DNA from: CAILUG01 sp903844415
Lineage (GTDB): Bacteria > Pseudomonadota > Gammaproteobacteria > Pseudomonadales > Pseudohongiellaceae
Length of the DNA: 64,000 bases
Assembly (NCBI GenBank): GCA_947477655.1
Contig: CANJTS010000004.1
Span: forward strand, 124,001-188,000
Reading direction: 5' to 3'
The notes below the pieces were generated by a model. It worked only from the letters and a program-made list of their open reading frames with translations, had not been told where the DNA came from and made no database searches. The position numbers and the translations under genes are program-made. Shown here piece by piece: positions 9,028-16,897 of this stretch. Numbering within the stretch: the stretch's first letter is position 1; each line of letters starts with the position of its first letter.

Positions 9028-9224
9028 GGAAGCTCACTGTGATAAAAAAATAATTGGGGGAGGGTAAGCGTCACAAACAGGCGGGACAAAGTCAGGGATA
9101 TACACTAACCATAAACACAGCCTTACTTCGTTATGGAGATAAGGTAACAATTACCAGCATTATTCACCATAGATGCGCCGCACAAACAGTATGTTGGATA
9201 GCTAGGCAAGGACAGCAACGGTTC
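9028..9224. other. Intergenic stretch, no gene seen
   Basis: Lies between the cytochrome lipoprotein start and the tandem repeat array. It probably holds the promoter of the lipoprotein gene. No convincing coding frame, RNA or conserved site was recognised. Confidence 0.5.
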
Positions 9225-9537
9225 AAATCCTCCGAGCGTGCCAAAACAACCTCTCAGAATTTTCCCCGGAGGGATCGATTCGCACTGCGTGCTCACCCTA
9301 CGGGCGCCCTAAAAAACGGGCGTCCTGCGCAGCACACGGTGCTGCTTGTCGAACCAGGGGGTTCAAATCAAATCCTCCGAGCGTGCCAAAAAAAAACCTC
9401 TCAGAATTTTCCCCGGAGGGATCGATTCGCACTGCGTGCTCACCCTACGGGCGCCCTAAAAAACGGGCGTCCTGCGCAGCACACAGTGCTGCTTGTCGAA
9501 CCAGGGGTTCAAATCAAATCCTCCGAGCGTGCCAAAA
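9225..9537 (-). repeat. ~145-bp tandem repeat array downstream of tRNA-Arg (rtT-like)
   Basis: Two complete near-identical units (starting at 9225 and 9370) and the first 22 bp of a third (9516) abut the tRNA terminator. The period is 145-146 bp. Each unit carries, on the tRNA strand, CGAATC...CCCTCCGGG, which resembles the T-arm/acceptor 3' part of the adjacent tRNA-Arg. Each also has a 7-bp hairpin GCAGCAC/GTGCTGC whose only difference between copies is in the 3-nt loop. The arrangement, repeats behind a tRNA gene on the same strand and containing a tRNA 3'-end remnant, is like the rtT repeats of E. coli tyrT. Open frames through this region are repeat artefacts. Confidence 0.85.
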
Positions 9538-9560
9538 AAAACCCTCCACGAGGAGGGTTT
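9534..9560 (-). terminator. Intrinsic terminator of tRNA-Arg
   Basis: Read on the minus strand, AAACCCTCC / GGAGGGTTT arms with a 4-nt loop are followed by a run of eight T. It lies 8 bp after the tRNA CCA end. Confidence 0.85.
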
Positions 9561-9567
9561 ATTTATT

Positions 9568-9644
9568 TGGTGCGCCCGGAGGGATTCGAACCCCCGACCA
9601 ACTGGTTCGAAGCCAGTTACTCTATCCAGCTGAGCTACGAGCGC
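9568..9644 (-). tRNA. tRNA-Arg, anticodon TCG
   Basis: A 77-nt cloverleaf with encoded CCA. The 7-bp acceptor stem pairs GCGCTCG with CGGGCGC (one G-T pair). The D-arm is GCTCAGCTGGATAGAG, the anticodon arm is ACTGG-CTTCGAA-CCAGT with TCG at positions 34-36, and the T-arm contains GGGGGTTCGAATCCC. It closely resembles gammaproteobacterial tRNA-Arg sequences. It is transcribed singly; a terminator and the tandem repeat array follow. Confidence 0.95.
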
Positions 9645-9787
9645 GGAAAGTATGGTGTTGTTGAGACGTGAGCATGATACCCAAAAGCAATGAGGCTCAC
9701 TAGCCGTAAATTCGTTGCATTCAGCTTACAGCTTTTATAACTTGGCATTTGTTGCTGCCTGCATAATTTCAGGGTTATTCTCCCACT

Positions 9788-11386
9788 ATGTCACAAACTG
9801 CCACTGTCAAACCACAATCACCTTGGTCACCCCTGAAGATCACTACGTTTAGGTATCTTTGGCTGGCAGTTTTGGTCTCCAATATCGGCTCGTGGATGCA
9901 TGAAGCCGGTGCGGGTTGGTTGATGACCACTCTTACCACTTCACCCGTGTTAGTGGCTTTGATGCAAACGGCCACTTCACTGCCAGCTTTTTTTATTCTA
10001 CTGCCATCGGGAGCTTTGTCCGATATTTTGGATCGGCGCAAATATCTGATGGCAGGCAACATTGGCATGTGTATCGCAGCCGTCATAATTGGAGTGATGA
10101 CACTGAGCGGCCTCATCACTGCATGGAGTCTGCTTGGACTTACCCTGCTGCTGGGCATTGGTATGGCAATGATTATGCCAACCTGGCAAAGCATTATTCC
10201 CGAAGTAGTGCCACGCACCGAGTTGCAAGCGGCTATTGGTTTGAACACACTGGGTATGAATGTATCGCGTGTGATTGGCTCATTACTGGCCGGAACCATC
10301 ATTGCTGCCTCAGGCAGTGGCGCGGTATTTATCTGCAATGCTCTGAGTTTTATTTTTATTATCAGTGTGCTGGCCACTTGGAAACGAGTTCCACCGGTCA
10401 CGCAATTACCGCCCGAACATTTTGTCGATGCAGTAAAAACTGGACTGCGTTTCACTTGGCATTCTCCGGCATTACAGGCGGCAATTTTTCGTAGCATCGG
10501 GTTTTATTTTTTTGCCAGTGTGATGTGGGCATTGTTGCCCTTAATCGCCAAAGATCTGCTGCAAGGTGGCCCACTAACTTACACATTTCTATTTGCTGCC
10601 ATCAGTATTGGCGCCATAGGCAGTGCGCTGTTGTTGCCAAAATTTCGTACGTATTTGAACAACGACCAACTAATTACAATAGCCGCTTTAGTGTTTGCAG
10701 TGGCCTTGAGTGTAACGGCTCTTGTGCACATTAATGTTGTGGCAATGTTGGCGCTATGTTTTTGCGGAGCCGCTTGGATAATCGTGATGACCAGCGCGCA
10801 ACTGGCTGCGCAAACAGCACTACCCAACTGGGTACGCGCACGCGGCATAGCGATTTTCCAAATGTTTTTTATGGGTTCGTTGGCGATAGGTCCGGTGATA
10901 TGGGGTTCTATTGCAGAAATCACCAGTCTGCCCACTGCCATGCTGGTAGCCTGTGGCGGCCTTGTACTGGCAAGTATTTTCACGCAGCGCTGGAAAATAA
11001 GTGGCAACGACAATCTTGATCACACCCCTTCCCAACATTGGCTCTTACCGCAACCTAAATTGTTTATCGGAGCGCAGCAGGGGCCAGTATTGATCACGGT
11101 GCGTTATGAAGTTGCCAAGCCAGACCTTGAGGACTTTTTGCGGGAGATTAAGCTTTTGGGCAGTGGTCGCCAGCGTGATGGTGCTACTTTCTGGCAGATT
11201 TTTGAAGATGCAACCAATCCGGGCAATTATCTGGAAACTTATGTGGTCGCTACCTGGCTTGATCATTTAAGGCAGCATGAGAGAATCAGCAAACAAGATG
11301 CCTTAATCCAACAACGAATACGCGTGTTGCTACAGCCCGGAACCGTGCCGCTTGTGTCGCATTTTGTTCACCCGCTAGTACTGTAA
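9788..11386 (+). CDS. MFS transporter, MFS_3/EntS-like, with C-terminal soluble domain
   Basis: 532 residues. Residues ~20-400 contain about twelve hydrophobic segments and the MFS loop-2/3 motif (LPSGALSDILDRRKYL, residues ~75-90) typical of the MFS_3 (PF05977) exporters related to enterobactin exporter EntS. Residues ~435-532 form a soluble extension (VLITVRYEVAKPDLEDFL...) resembling a dimeric ferredoxin-like alpha/beta barrel, which is known at the C-terminus of this subfamily. It would export a small molecule across the inner membrane. The downstream ThDP enzyme begins 26 bp later on the same strand, so a two-gene operon is likely. The substrate is unknown. Confidence 0.8.
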   Translation: MSQTATVKPQSPWSPLKITTFRYLWLAVLVSNIGSWMHEAGAGWLMTTLTTSPVLVALMQTATSLPAFFILLPSGALSDILDRRKYLMAGNIGMCIAAVIIGVMTLSGLITAWSLLGLTLLLGIGMAMIMPTWQSIIPEVVPRTELQAAIGLNTLGMNVSRVIGSLLAGTIIAASGSGAVFICNALSFIFIISVLATWKRVPPVTQLPPEHFVDAVKTGLRFTWHSPALQAAIFRSIGFYFFASVMWALLPLIAKDLLQGGPLTYTFLFAAISIGAIGSALLLPKFRTYLNNDQLITIAALVFAVALSVTALVHINVVAMLALCFCGAAWIIVMTSAQLAAQTALPNWVRARGIAIFQMFFMGSLAIGPVIWGSIAEITSLPTAMLVACGGLVLASIFTQRWKISGNDNLDHTPSQHWLLPQPKLFIGAQQGPVLITVRYEVAKPDLEDFLREIKLLGSGRQRDGATFWQIFEDATNPGNYLETYVVATWLDHLRQHERISKQDALIQQRIRVLLQPGTVPLVSHFVHPLVL

Positions 11387-11412
11387 CCAACTTACATCTT
11401 TTGGAAATAAGC

Positions 11413-13125
11413 ATGATTTCTTCCCTCCATTCTGTTGCCAGCAACTACTTGCAAGCCCTACTTGAGCGCGGCATTGAATATGTGTTTGCCAACGCCGGTA
11501 CCGACTTTGCACCGATTATAGAAGCTTTAGTAGCGGCGAAAAAAGCCGGCATAAAAACCCCACATTTCGTCACAGTTCCTCACGAGAATGTCGCCATCGC
11601 GATGGCTCATGGGTATTTTCTTGCCACGGGCAAACCGGCTGCAGTGATGGTGCATGTAACCGTGGGTACTGCCAATGCTTTGTGCGGGCTGATGAATGCC
11701 GCCCGCGATCAAGCACCTATTTTGCTAACCGCTGGCCGTACACCAAGCTCAGAAACTGGCCATATTGGCTCTCGTAACGCGAGCATTCACTGGGGCCAAG
11801 ACAGTTTTGACCAAGGCGGTATCGTGCGTGAATGGGTGAAATGGGATTATGAACTACGGCCTGGACAGCCACCTGAAGAAATTGTGGGACGTGCGCTAGA
11901 CATCGCCATGAGCGAACCCAAAGGCCCGGTGTATTTGTGTATGCCGCGCGAAGTGCTTGGCGATCTGACCGATAAAAAACCTGCACCACCACGTGCGCGG
12001 GCTTTAGGCTCGTTACTTTCAACACCGTCCCCTGCAGGTATCAAGCAAACCGCGCAATGGCTGGCCAGTGCAAAATTCCCGCTTATTATCAGTTCCAGTA
12101 CGGGTCGAGATCCGGCCAATGTGCATGTCTTAAGCCGTATCGCCGAAAAGTTTGGCATTGGTATTGCGTTGCCTGGCGAACCTGGTGCACGTGAACTCAA
12201 CATACCGCTAACGCATCCGATGTTTCTCGGGATTCATCCTGCCGAGGCCATCGCCAAAGCCGATGTAATAGTGGCGATTGATTGCGAAGTGCCGTGGTGG
12301 CCGAGCAAAGTGACGCCGCGTGCAGATGCCAAACTGGTACAAATTGCACCTGATCCTTTCTTCAATCGCTATCCGGTACGTGGCTTTCAAATGGACTTGG
12401 CCATTGCCGGCTCGTCGTCGCTGGCCTTGGTACAATTGGAAGCAGAATTAAGTGCATTATCTATTGGCAAAAATGATCTTGTAGCCACTCGGCAACAACA
12501 GTTCCGAGCCATCGTTACAACCCGCGTCGAACAACAGCAGGCTCTGATTAAGTCAATGGCCTCACGTTCACCCCTGCATCCTGCCTGGATCGCGCAATGC
12601 CTCAATCAGGTGATTACCAAAGACACCATCATCGTCAATGAGATGGGAGTGCCTATGGAATTTTTAGCTTTGGTTGAACCACGCTCATACATGTCGAGCA
12701 GTCTAGCGGGCGGTTTGGGTTTTGGTTTGGGGGCTGCGCTAGGAGCCAAAATCGGCGCACCCGCAAAAAATGTCATATTGATTGTGGGTGACGGTTCTTA
12801 CATGTTTGGTTGCCCGACTGCCGCCCATCACACAGCCAAGATGCACAAGCTGCCTACCACCACACTAGTAATGAACAACGCACGCTGGAACGCAGTTTAT
12901 CGTTCGACCCTTGGTATGTATCCCGATGGACTGTCATCCAAAGAAGATATGATGCCGCTGGTATCGCTTGGAGAGTCGCCAGAATATCAAGACATCATGA
13001 AAGCCTGTGGCGGTTATGGTGAAAAAGTGGATAAGCCAGAGCACCTAACCGCGGCTTTGCAACGCTGTCTGGACGCGAATGCCAAAGGGCAGTCGGCTTT
13101 GCTCAACCTGATTACAGGCGACTGA
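11413..13125 (+). CDS. Thiamine-diphosphate-dependent enzyme, acetolactate synthase/benzoylformate decarboxylase-like
   Basis: About 570 residues in the standard three-domain ThDP order. The N-terminal PYR domain contains the catalytic-type glutamate in VPHENVAIAMAHGY. A central Rossmann-like domain follows. The C-terminal PP domain has the ThDP motif GDGSYMFG...LVMNN (GDG to NN, ~30 residues). It fits the ilvB/benzoylformate decarboxylase group broadly; no regulatory subunit (ilvN) is adjacent, so it is probably not the biosynthetic acetolactate synthase. I chose the ATG with GGAA eight bases upstream rather than the in-frame TTG 12 bp earlier. It probably shares a transcript with the preceding exporter. 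Confidence 0.8.
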   Translation: MISSLHSVASNYLQALLERGIEYVFANAGTDFAPIIEALVAAKKAGIKTPHFVTVPHENVAIAMAHGYFLATGKPAAVMVHVTVGTANALCGLMNAARDQAPILLTAGRTPSSETGHIGSRNASIHWGQDSFDQGGIVREWVKWDYELRPGQPPEEIVGRALDIAMSEPKGPVYLCMPREVLGDLTDKKPAPPRARALGSLLSTPSPAGIKQTAQWLASAKFPLIISSSTGRDPANVHVLSRIAEKFGIGIALPGEPGARELNIPLTHPMFLGIHPAEAIAKADVIVAIDCEVPWWPSKVTPRADAKLVQIAPDPFFNRYPVRGFQMDLAIAGSSSLALVQLEAELSALSIGKNDLVATRQQQFRAIVTTRVEQQQALIKSMASRSPLHPAWIAQCLNQVITKDTIIVNEMGVPMEFLALVEPRSYMSSSLAGGLGFGLGAALGAKIGAPAKNVILIVGDGSYMFGCPTAAHHTAKMHKLPTTTLVMNNARWNAVYRSTLGMYPDGLSSKEDMMPLVSLGESPEYQDIMKACGGYGEKVDKPEHLTAALQRCLDANAKGQSALLNLITGD

Positions 13126-13483
13126 CCAATACCGTAAAACTACGCTGCTGAGACTTTTTGATACCCCCAAAAAGGGGGGTTATAGCAACAATATCTGTAC
13201 AAAAATTAAGCAAATTACAGCTTTCCCGCTAAGCCGAATACTGCCCAGTAAAATCTTCTTTTTTCATCTTTTTAGGCCCCTGCCCAGCAAATTTTGTGTC
13301 TCTGTGCAAGGGGCTGGCACACGCTAATTCCCGATAAAAAAGGTCTTTTAAGGCATGAAATGCCCCCCCTTCTGACCTATAATCGCGCTCCGCATTTAAC
13401 CCCCCAAAGAGGGGAACATACGCGGCATCCAGATCGAAGCTACCAAGTATTAATTTACAAATTACCGAGACTAAGGATCACAC
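13126..13483 (+). promoter_or_regulatory. Intergenic/leader region upstream of the 67-aa protein
   Basis: No gene seen. It has two C4-5/G4-6 hairpin-like elements (CCCCC-AAAAA-GGGGG around 13164-13179 and CCCC-AAAGA-GGGG at 13402-13414). A short inverted repeat GGCAT-GAA-ATGCC sits at 13352-13364. A perfect TATAAT at 13378-13383 is a candidate -10 box, though no good -35 is visible. The first hairpin could end the ThDP gene transcript, but it lacks a T-tract. Confidence 0.4.
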
Positions 13484-13687
13484 ATGGCAACCAGTAAATC
13501 TCATAAAAGCAAACCCGTAGTAATTCCTGCTGACGATTTTTCCAGCCCTTCAATTGAGGAACAAACAGCACGTTTTTTATCCTCCGGCGGTAAAGTACAA
13601 CAGATCGCTCTTGGTGTTAGCGGCCAGGTTGCCACAACCGGCCCGCGTCATATCACTTTAGGAAAACGCCATTTACAGGCGCAATAA
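13484..13687 (+). CDS. Small conserved-type protein with SutA-like FLSxGGKVQxI motif
   Basis: 67 residues with no signal or membrane segment, a Lys-rich N-terminus, an acidic middle and a basic C-terminus. The ATG is preceded by AAGGA at good spacing, and an intrinsic terminator follows, so it looks like a free-standing gene. Residues ~29-40 (ARFLSSGGKVQQI) match the FL-S-GGKVQ-I pattern I recall from the RNA-polymerase-associated small regulator SutA of Pseudomonas, but the acidic N-terminal tail of SutA is shorter here. The function is therefore only suggested; it could equally be another small gammaproteobacterial protein sharing this motif. Confidence 0.6.
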   Translation: MATSKSHKSKPVVIPADDFSSPSIEEQTARFLSSGGKVQQIALGVSGQVATTGPRHITLGKRHLQAQ

Positions 13688-13732
13688 AAAATCACAAAAA
13701 AATTAACAACCAGTTTTGCTTTGCTGCTTTGA

Positions 13733-13760
13733 CCCTGCCCTCCGGCGGGGTTATTTTTTT
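13733..13760 (+). terminator. Intrinsic terminator after the 67-aa gene
   Basis: CCCTGCC / GGCGGGG arms around a CTCC loop are followed by TTATTTTTTT. It isolates the small gene from nnrD. Confidence 0.75.
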
Positions 13761-13852
13761 CTGAGATTCCAATTTTTCACTACAAGCTCTTGCTTGCCTT
13801 GCTCCACTCGCTAATTTATCTTGATCAACTAGATCTTTTTTACGTCCACCTA

Positions 13853-14719
13853 ATGTCAAACAATATCCGACCACTCGTTTACGAAGCTCTCACCCATTTG
13901 TTACCTGCGCGTGCACCCGACACGCATAAAGGTGATTATGGTCATGTGTTATTGGTTGGTGGCGATCAGGGTATGGGTGGTGCCGCATTGATGGCCGCCC
14001 ATGCGGCTGCACGCTGTGGCGCAGGTTTGGTTTCGGTAGCAACCCACCCTATACATGCTGCGAATTTTTTAGCACATCGTCCAGAACTTATGGTGCGTGG
14101 AGTTGTAATACCAGCCGATCTGCAAGTGCAGGCCACTGGCTCCACTGTGCTGGTGCTCGGCCCGGGACTTGGACGCAGTGAATGGTCCAGAACTTTTCTT
14201 AACTCTGCTTTGCAGCACGCGACGGATCTTCAGTTGCCGGTTGTGCTAGACGCCGATGCACTCAATGCTATTGCAGAAAACGAATCATTGTTGGTACCTG
14301 CCCTGCACGGCCTTTCTATTCTCACTCCGCATGCCGGTGAAGCTGCGCGGTTATTACACATCAGCCGGGAAGAGGTCTTTGCTAATCGCCATGCTGCCGT
14401 GTGTGCTCTGCAAAATTTGTGTGGTGGAGTTGCGATATTAAAAGGGGCCGGCACTTTGGTGTGTTACCAACATGCAGGCAGACAACAAGTGGAAACCTGC
14501 AACCATGGCAATCCTGGCATGGCCAGTGGGGGCATGGGAGATGTGCTTAGCGGCATTATTGGCGGCTTGCTTGCCCAACACTTATCACTGGCAGATAGCG
14601 CTCGCCTGGGTGTTTGTATCCACAGCAAAGCAGCTGATATGGCTGCGCGAGCGGGCGGAGAACGCGGCATGCTAGCTAGTGATTTGTTTGTGTTTATCCG
14701 GCAACTGGTCAATCCATGA
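13853..14719 (+). CDS. nnrD: ADP-dependent NAD(P)H-hydrate dehydratase
   Basis: 289 residues from the ATG beginning MSNNIRPLVY; an upstream in-frame TTG would add 21 residues with no homology-like character. The ribokinase-like fold is evident: GDYGHVLLVGGDQGMGGA near the N-terminus, PVVLDADALNAI in the middle, and the ATP/ADP site GNPGMASGGMGDVLSGIIGG near the C-terminus. It dehydrates damaged (S)-NAD(P)HX back to NAD(P)H. In many gammaproteobacteria this domain is fused to the NnrE epimerase as a ~500-residue YjeF; here the N-terminal epimerase domain is absent. The stop overlaps the tsaE start by 4 bp. Confidence 0.92.
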   Translation: MSNNIRPLVYEALTHLLPARAPDTHKGDYGHVLLVGGDQGMGGAALMAAHAAARCGAGLVSVATHPIHAANFLAHRPELMVRGVVIPADLQVQATGSTVLVLGPGLGRSEWSRTFLNSALQHATDLQLPVVLDADALNAIAENESLLVPALHGLSILTPHAGEAARLLHISREEVFANRHAAVCALQNLCGGVAILKGAGTLVCYQHAGRQQVETCNHGNPGMASGGMGDVLSGIIGGLLAQHLSLADSARLGVCIHSKAADMAARAGGERGMLASDLFVFIRQLVNP

Positions 14720-15204
14720 CAATCGATGCCGGTACGTGTTTTCTAACCGATGAAAAAGCCACACTTGCCTTTGGTGCTGCCCTTGCCCGTTGTACCGGCG
14801 GTCGCGGTTTACTCACCTTACGTGGCAATTTGGGCTGTGGCAAAACCACTTTATGTCGAGGTCTATTACGTGCCTTGGGGCATACAGGCCCCGTTAAAAG
14901 TCCCACCTACACCTTGGTAGAACCATATGAAATCGGCGAGCTACGTGTGTTCCACTATGACCTCTATCGTTTAAATGATCCTGCCGAGCTGGAGTATCTT
15001 GGTCTACGCGATTTTATTGATGACTTCACCCTAACCTTGATTGAGTGGCCTGAAAAAGCCTACCCGCTACTCCCCTTGGCCGACCTCGAACTTAACTTGC
15101 AAGTATCTCTAGAGGGTCGCCAACTCAGTTGGCACGCACTGACTCCCTACGGCAACATCTTGAGCGCTGCACTGACGTTGCTTGCCGAACAGCTTGTTGC
15201 TTAA
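14716..15204 (+). CDS. tsaE: tRNA threonylcarbamoyladenosine biosynthesis ATPase TsaE
   Basis: 162 residues, usual length for TsaE (YjeE). The Walker A is GNLGCGKTT (residues ~36-44), with Cys where most homologues have Ala. KSPTYTLVEPY, FHYDLYRL and LIEWPEKA are the family motifs for the switch and Walker B regions. TsaE acts with TsaB and TsaD to transfer the threonylcarbamoyl group to A37 of ANN-decoding tRNAs. Its ATG overlaps the nnrD stop (ATGA), indicating translational coupling, the same order as in many gammaproteobacteria. Confidence 0.95.
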   Translation: MTIDAGTCFLTDEKATLAFGAALARCTGGRGLLTLRGNLGCGKTTLCRGLLRALGHTGPVKSPTYTLVEPYEIGELRVFHYDLYRLNDPAELEYLGLRDFIDDFTLTLIEWPEKAYPLLPLADLELNLQVSLEGRQLSWHALTPYGNILSAALTLLAEQLVA

Positions 15205-15376
15205 CTACCTGAGTAGATACCTCTATATAACCTCTGCGGCGCTGTAAGCTGCTAATAACTAGACGACCTCTCAAGCACACTCAGTTCAGCGCAGCGCCTT
15301 ATCTTAGAATATTCCTAGATTTCAGCCGCAAACACATGTAAAATATAGAGTTATTGAACCTTAAAACCTCAAGTCT

Positions 15377-16888
15377 ATGGCATTTCGTTCATTTTCAGCA
15401 CTTAGTTTGCTCTGTTTCTTCTGCCTAACTTCGGCTCAGGCAGCAGTGGTGGAGAATGCGCGCACCTGGCGCTCACCCGAATACACACGCCTAGTTTTTG
15501 ATCTTAACTCAACCATCGAGTACACAATTAGTACGCTCGCTAATCCTGACAGAGTGGTGATCGATCTGCTTGATACGCAAGTAGTAGCCGACTTTACAAA
15601 CTTGGATTTAAGCAACACATCAATTGCCAGTATAAACAGCTCGGTTCTCAACAAACAGGACATGCAAGTTGTACTGCAAATGCGCAGCAAAGTTGATCCA
15701 CGCAGTTTTGCACTCGGCGAAAATGAGCAATACGGCAACCGTCTTGTGATTGATCTGTACGACAGTAAGGAAGAACCCAAAAGTGCCGCACCTGTTGTTA
15801 TCACTTCCGTCAACGATATAGATTTAGCAAAACGTGACATTGTGGTGGCGATATCAGCAGGGCATGGTGGCGACGATCCAGGCGCTATCGGTATTAGTCG
15901 TCTGCAGGAAAAACACGTGGTGCTGGCCATTGCTAAAGAAGTGCAGAGCCGCATCAATAGCACCCCAGGATATAAAGCAGTAATGATTCGTGACGGCGAT
16001 TACTACGTAGGCTTACGCACCCAAATTGAGATTGCTCACAAGCACAATGCCGATCTGTTTATTGCTATCCATGCCGATGCTGCCGAACGTGCCAGTGCCA
16101 ATGGCGCCACGATTTATGCGCTCTCGCATAATGGCGCCACCAGTGAACAAGCTAGTCGTTTGGCACAGATGGAAAATAGTACCGACTTAATTGGTGGTGT
16201 GGGATCAGTCAGCCTCGTCGACAAGGATGAAGTGCTCGCAAGCGTTCTACTCGATATGAGCATGACAGCCAGTGTTGCGACCAGCTTGGAAATTGGTAAT
16301 AGTTTGATTGCGTCGCTGGGCCAAACTACCAAAATGCGCCGCACTACTGTCGAACAAGCCGCCTTTGTGGTGTTGAAATCGGCAGACATTCCCTCGCTAT
16401 TAATCGAATCGGGCTACATTACCAACGATGCAGATGCCAAAAATCTGGATTCTCCACGCTGGCGTCAAAAGTTTGCCGACGCAGTGGTAGAAGGTATTAC
16501 CCACTGGTTTTATCAACGCCCCCCACGCGGCAGCTTGATTGCGTGGCAACAGGCCAATCCACAACAACCAAGGCTAGATGTGTCCTATACAGTCAAACGC
16601 GGGGACTCGCTATCAGAGCTTGCCGATCAATTTGGGGTAACTATGACCAGCCTCAAATTTGCAAATGAAATGGACACATCCTCGATTCAGGTGGGTCAAA
16701 TTCTGACCATTCCTGGCACCACTCTTGAAATAGCTGCTGTATTCACCGAACACACCATTACTCGAGGTGAAACCTTGTCACAGATCGCACTCACTTACTC
16801 GGTAACCATGGCTAGCATCCGCGCCAGCAATCAATTAAAGAGTGATACCATACGAATTGGTCAGGTTCTCAAAATTCCAACAAGTTAA
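15377..16888 (+). CDS. amiB: N-acetylmuramoyl-L-alanine amidase with AMIN and two LysM domains
   Basis: 503 residues with a signal peptide ending AQAAVV. Domain order: AMIN targeting domain (~25-130), zinc amidase_3 domain (~155-375) with SAGHGGDDPGA, the metal-ligand Glu in LQEKHVVLA, AIHADA and the catalytic Glu in LIESGYITND, then two LysM repeats (YTVKRGDSL..., HTITRGETL...) that bind peptidoglycan. It cleaves the amide between MurNAc and the stem peptide during septum splitting. The LysM-bearing form matches the AmiB type. It is 172 bp after tsaE and 9 bp before mutL, so it likely has its own promoter but is cotranscribed with mutL. Confidence 0.93.
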   Translation: MAFRSFSALSLLCFFCLTSAQAAVVENARTWRSPEYTRLVFDLNSTIEYTISTLANPDRVVIDLLDTQVVADFTNLDLSNTSIASINSSVLNKQDMQVVLQMRSKVDPRSFALGENEQYGNRLVIDLYDSKEEPKSAAPVVITSVNDIDLAKRDIVVAISAGHGGDDPGAIGISRLQEKHVVLAIAKEVQSRINSTPGYKAVMIRDGDYYVGLRTQIEIAHKHNADLFIAIHADAAERASANGATIYALSHNGATSEQASRLAQMENSTDLIGGVGSVSLVDKDEVLASVLLDMSMTASVATSLEIGNSLIASLGQTTKMRRTTVEQAAFVVLKSADIPSLLIESGYITNDADAKNLDSPRWRQKFADAVVEGITHWFYQRPPRGSLIAWQQANPQQPRLDVSYTVKRGDSLSELADQFGVTMTSLKFANEMDTSSIQVGQILTIPGTTLEIAAVFTEHTITRGETLSQIALTYSVTMASIRASNQLKSDTIRIGQVLKIPTS

Positions 16889-16897
16889 CTATCTGTA

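Noticed and set aside
9225..9537. Repeats as a CRISPR array
   Set aside because: Only two and a bit contiguous 145-bp units with no unique spacers and no cas genes.
9054..9671. Long open frames across the repeat array and tRNA
   Set aside because: They consist of repeated DNA and antisense tRNA; the duplication explains the absence of stops.
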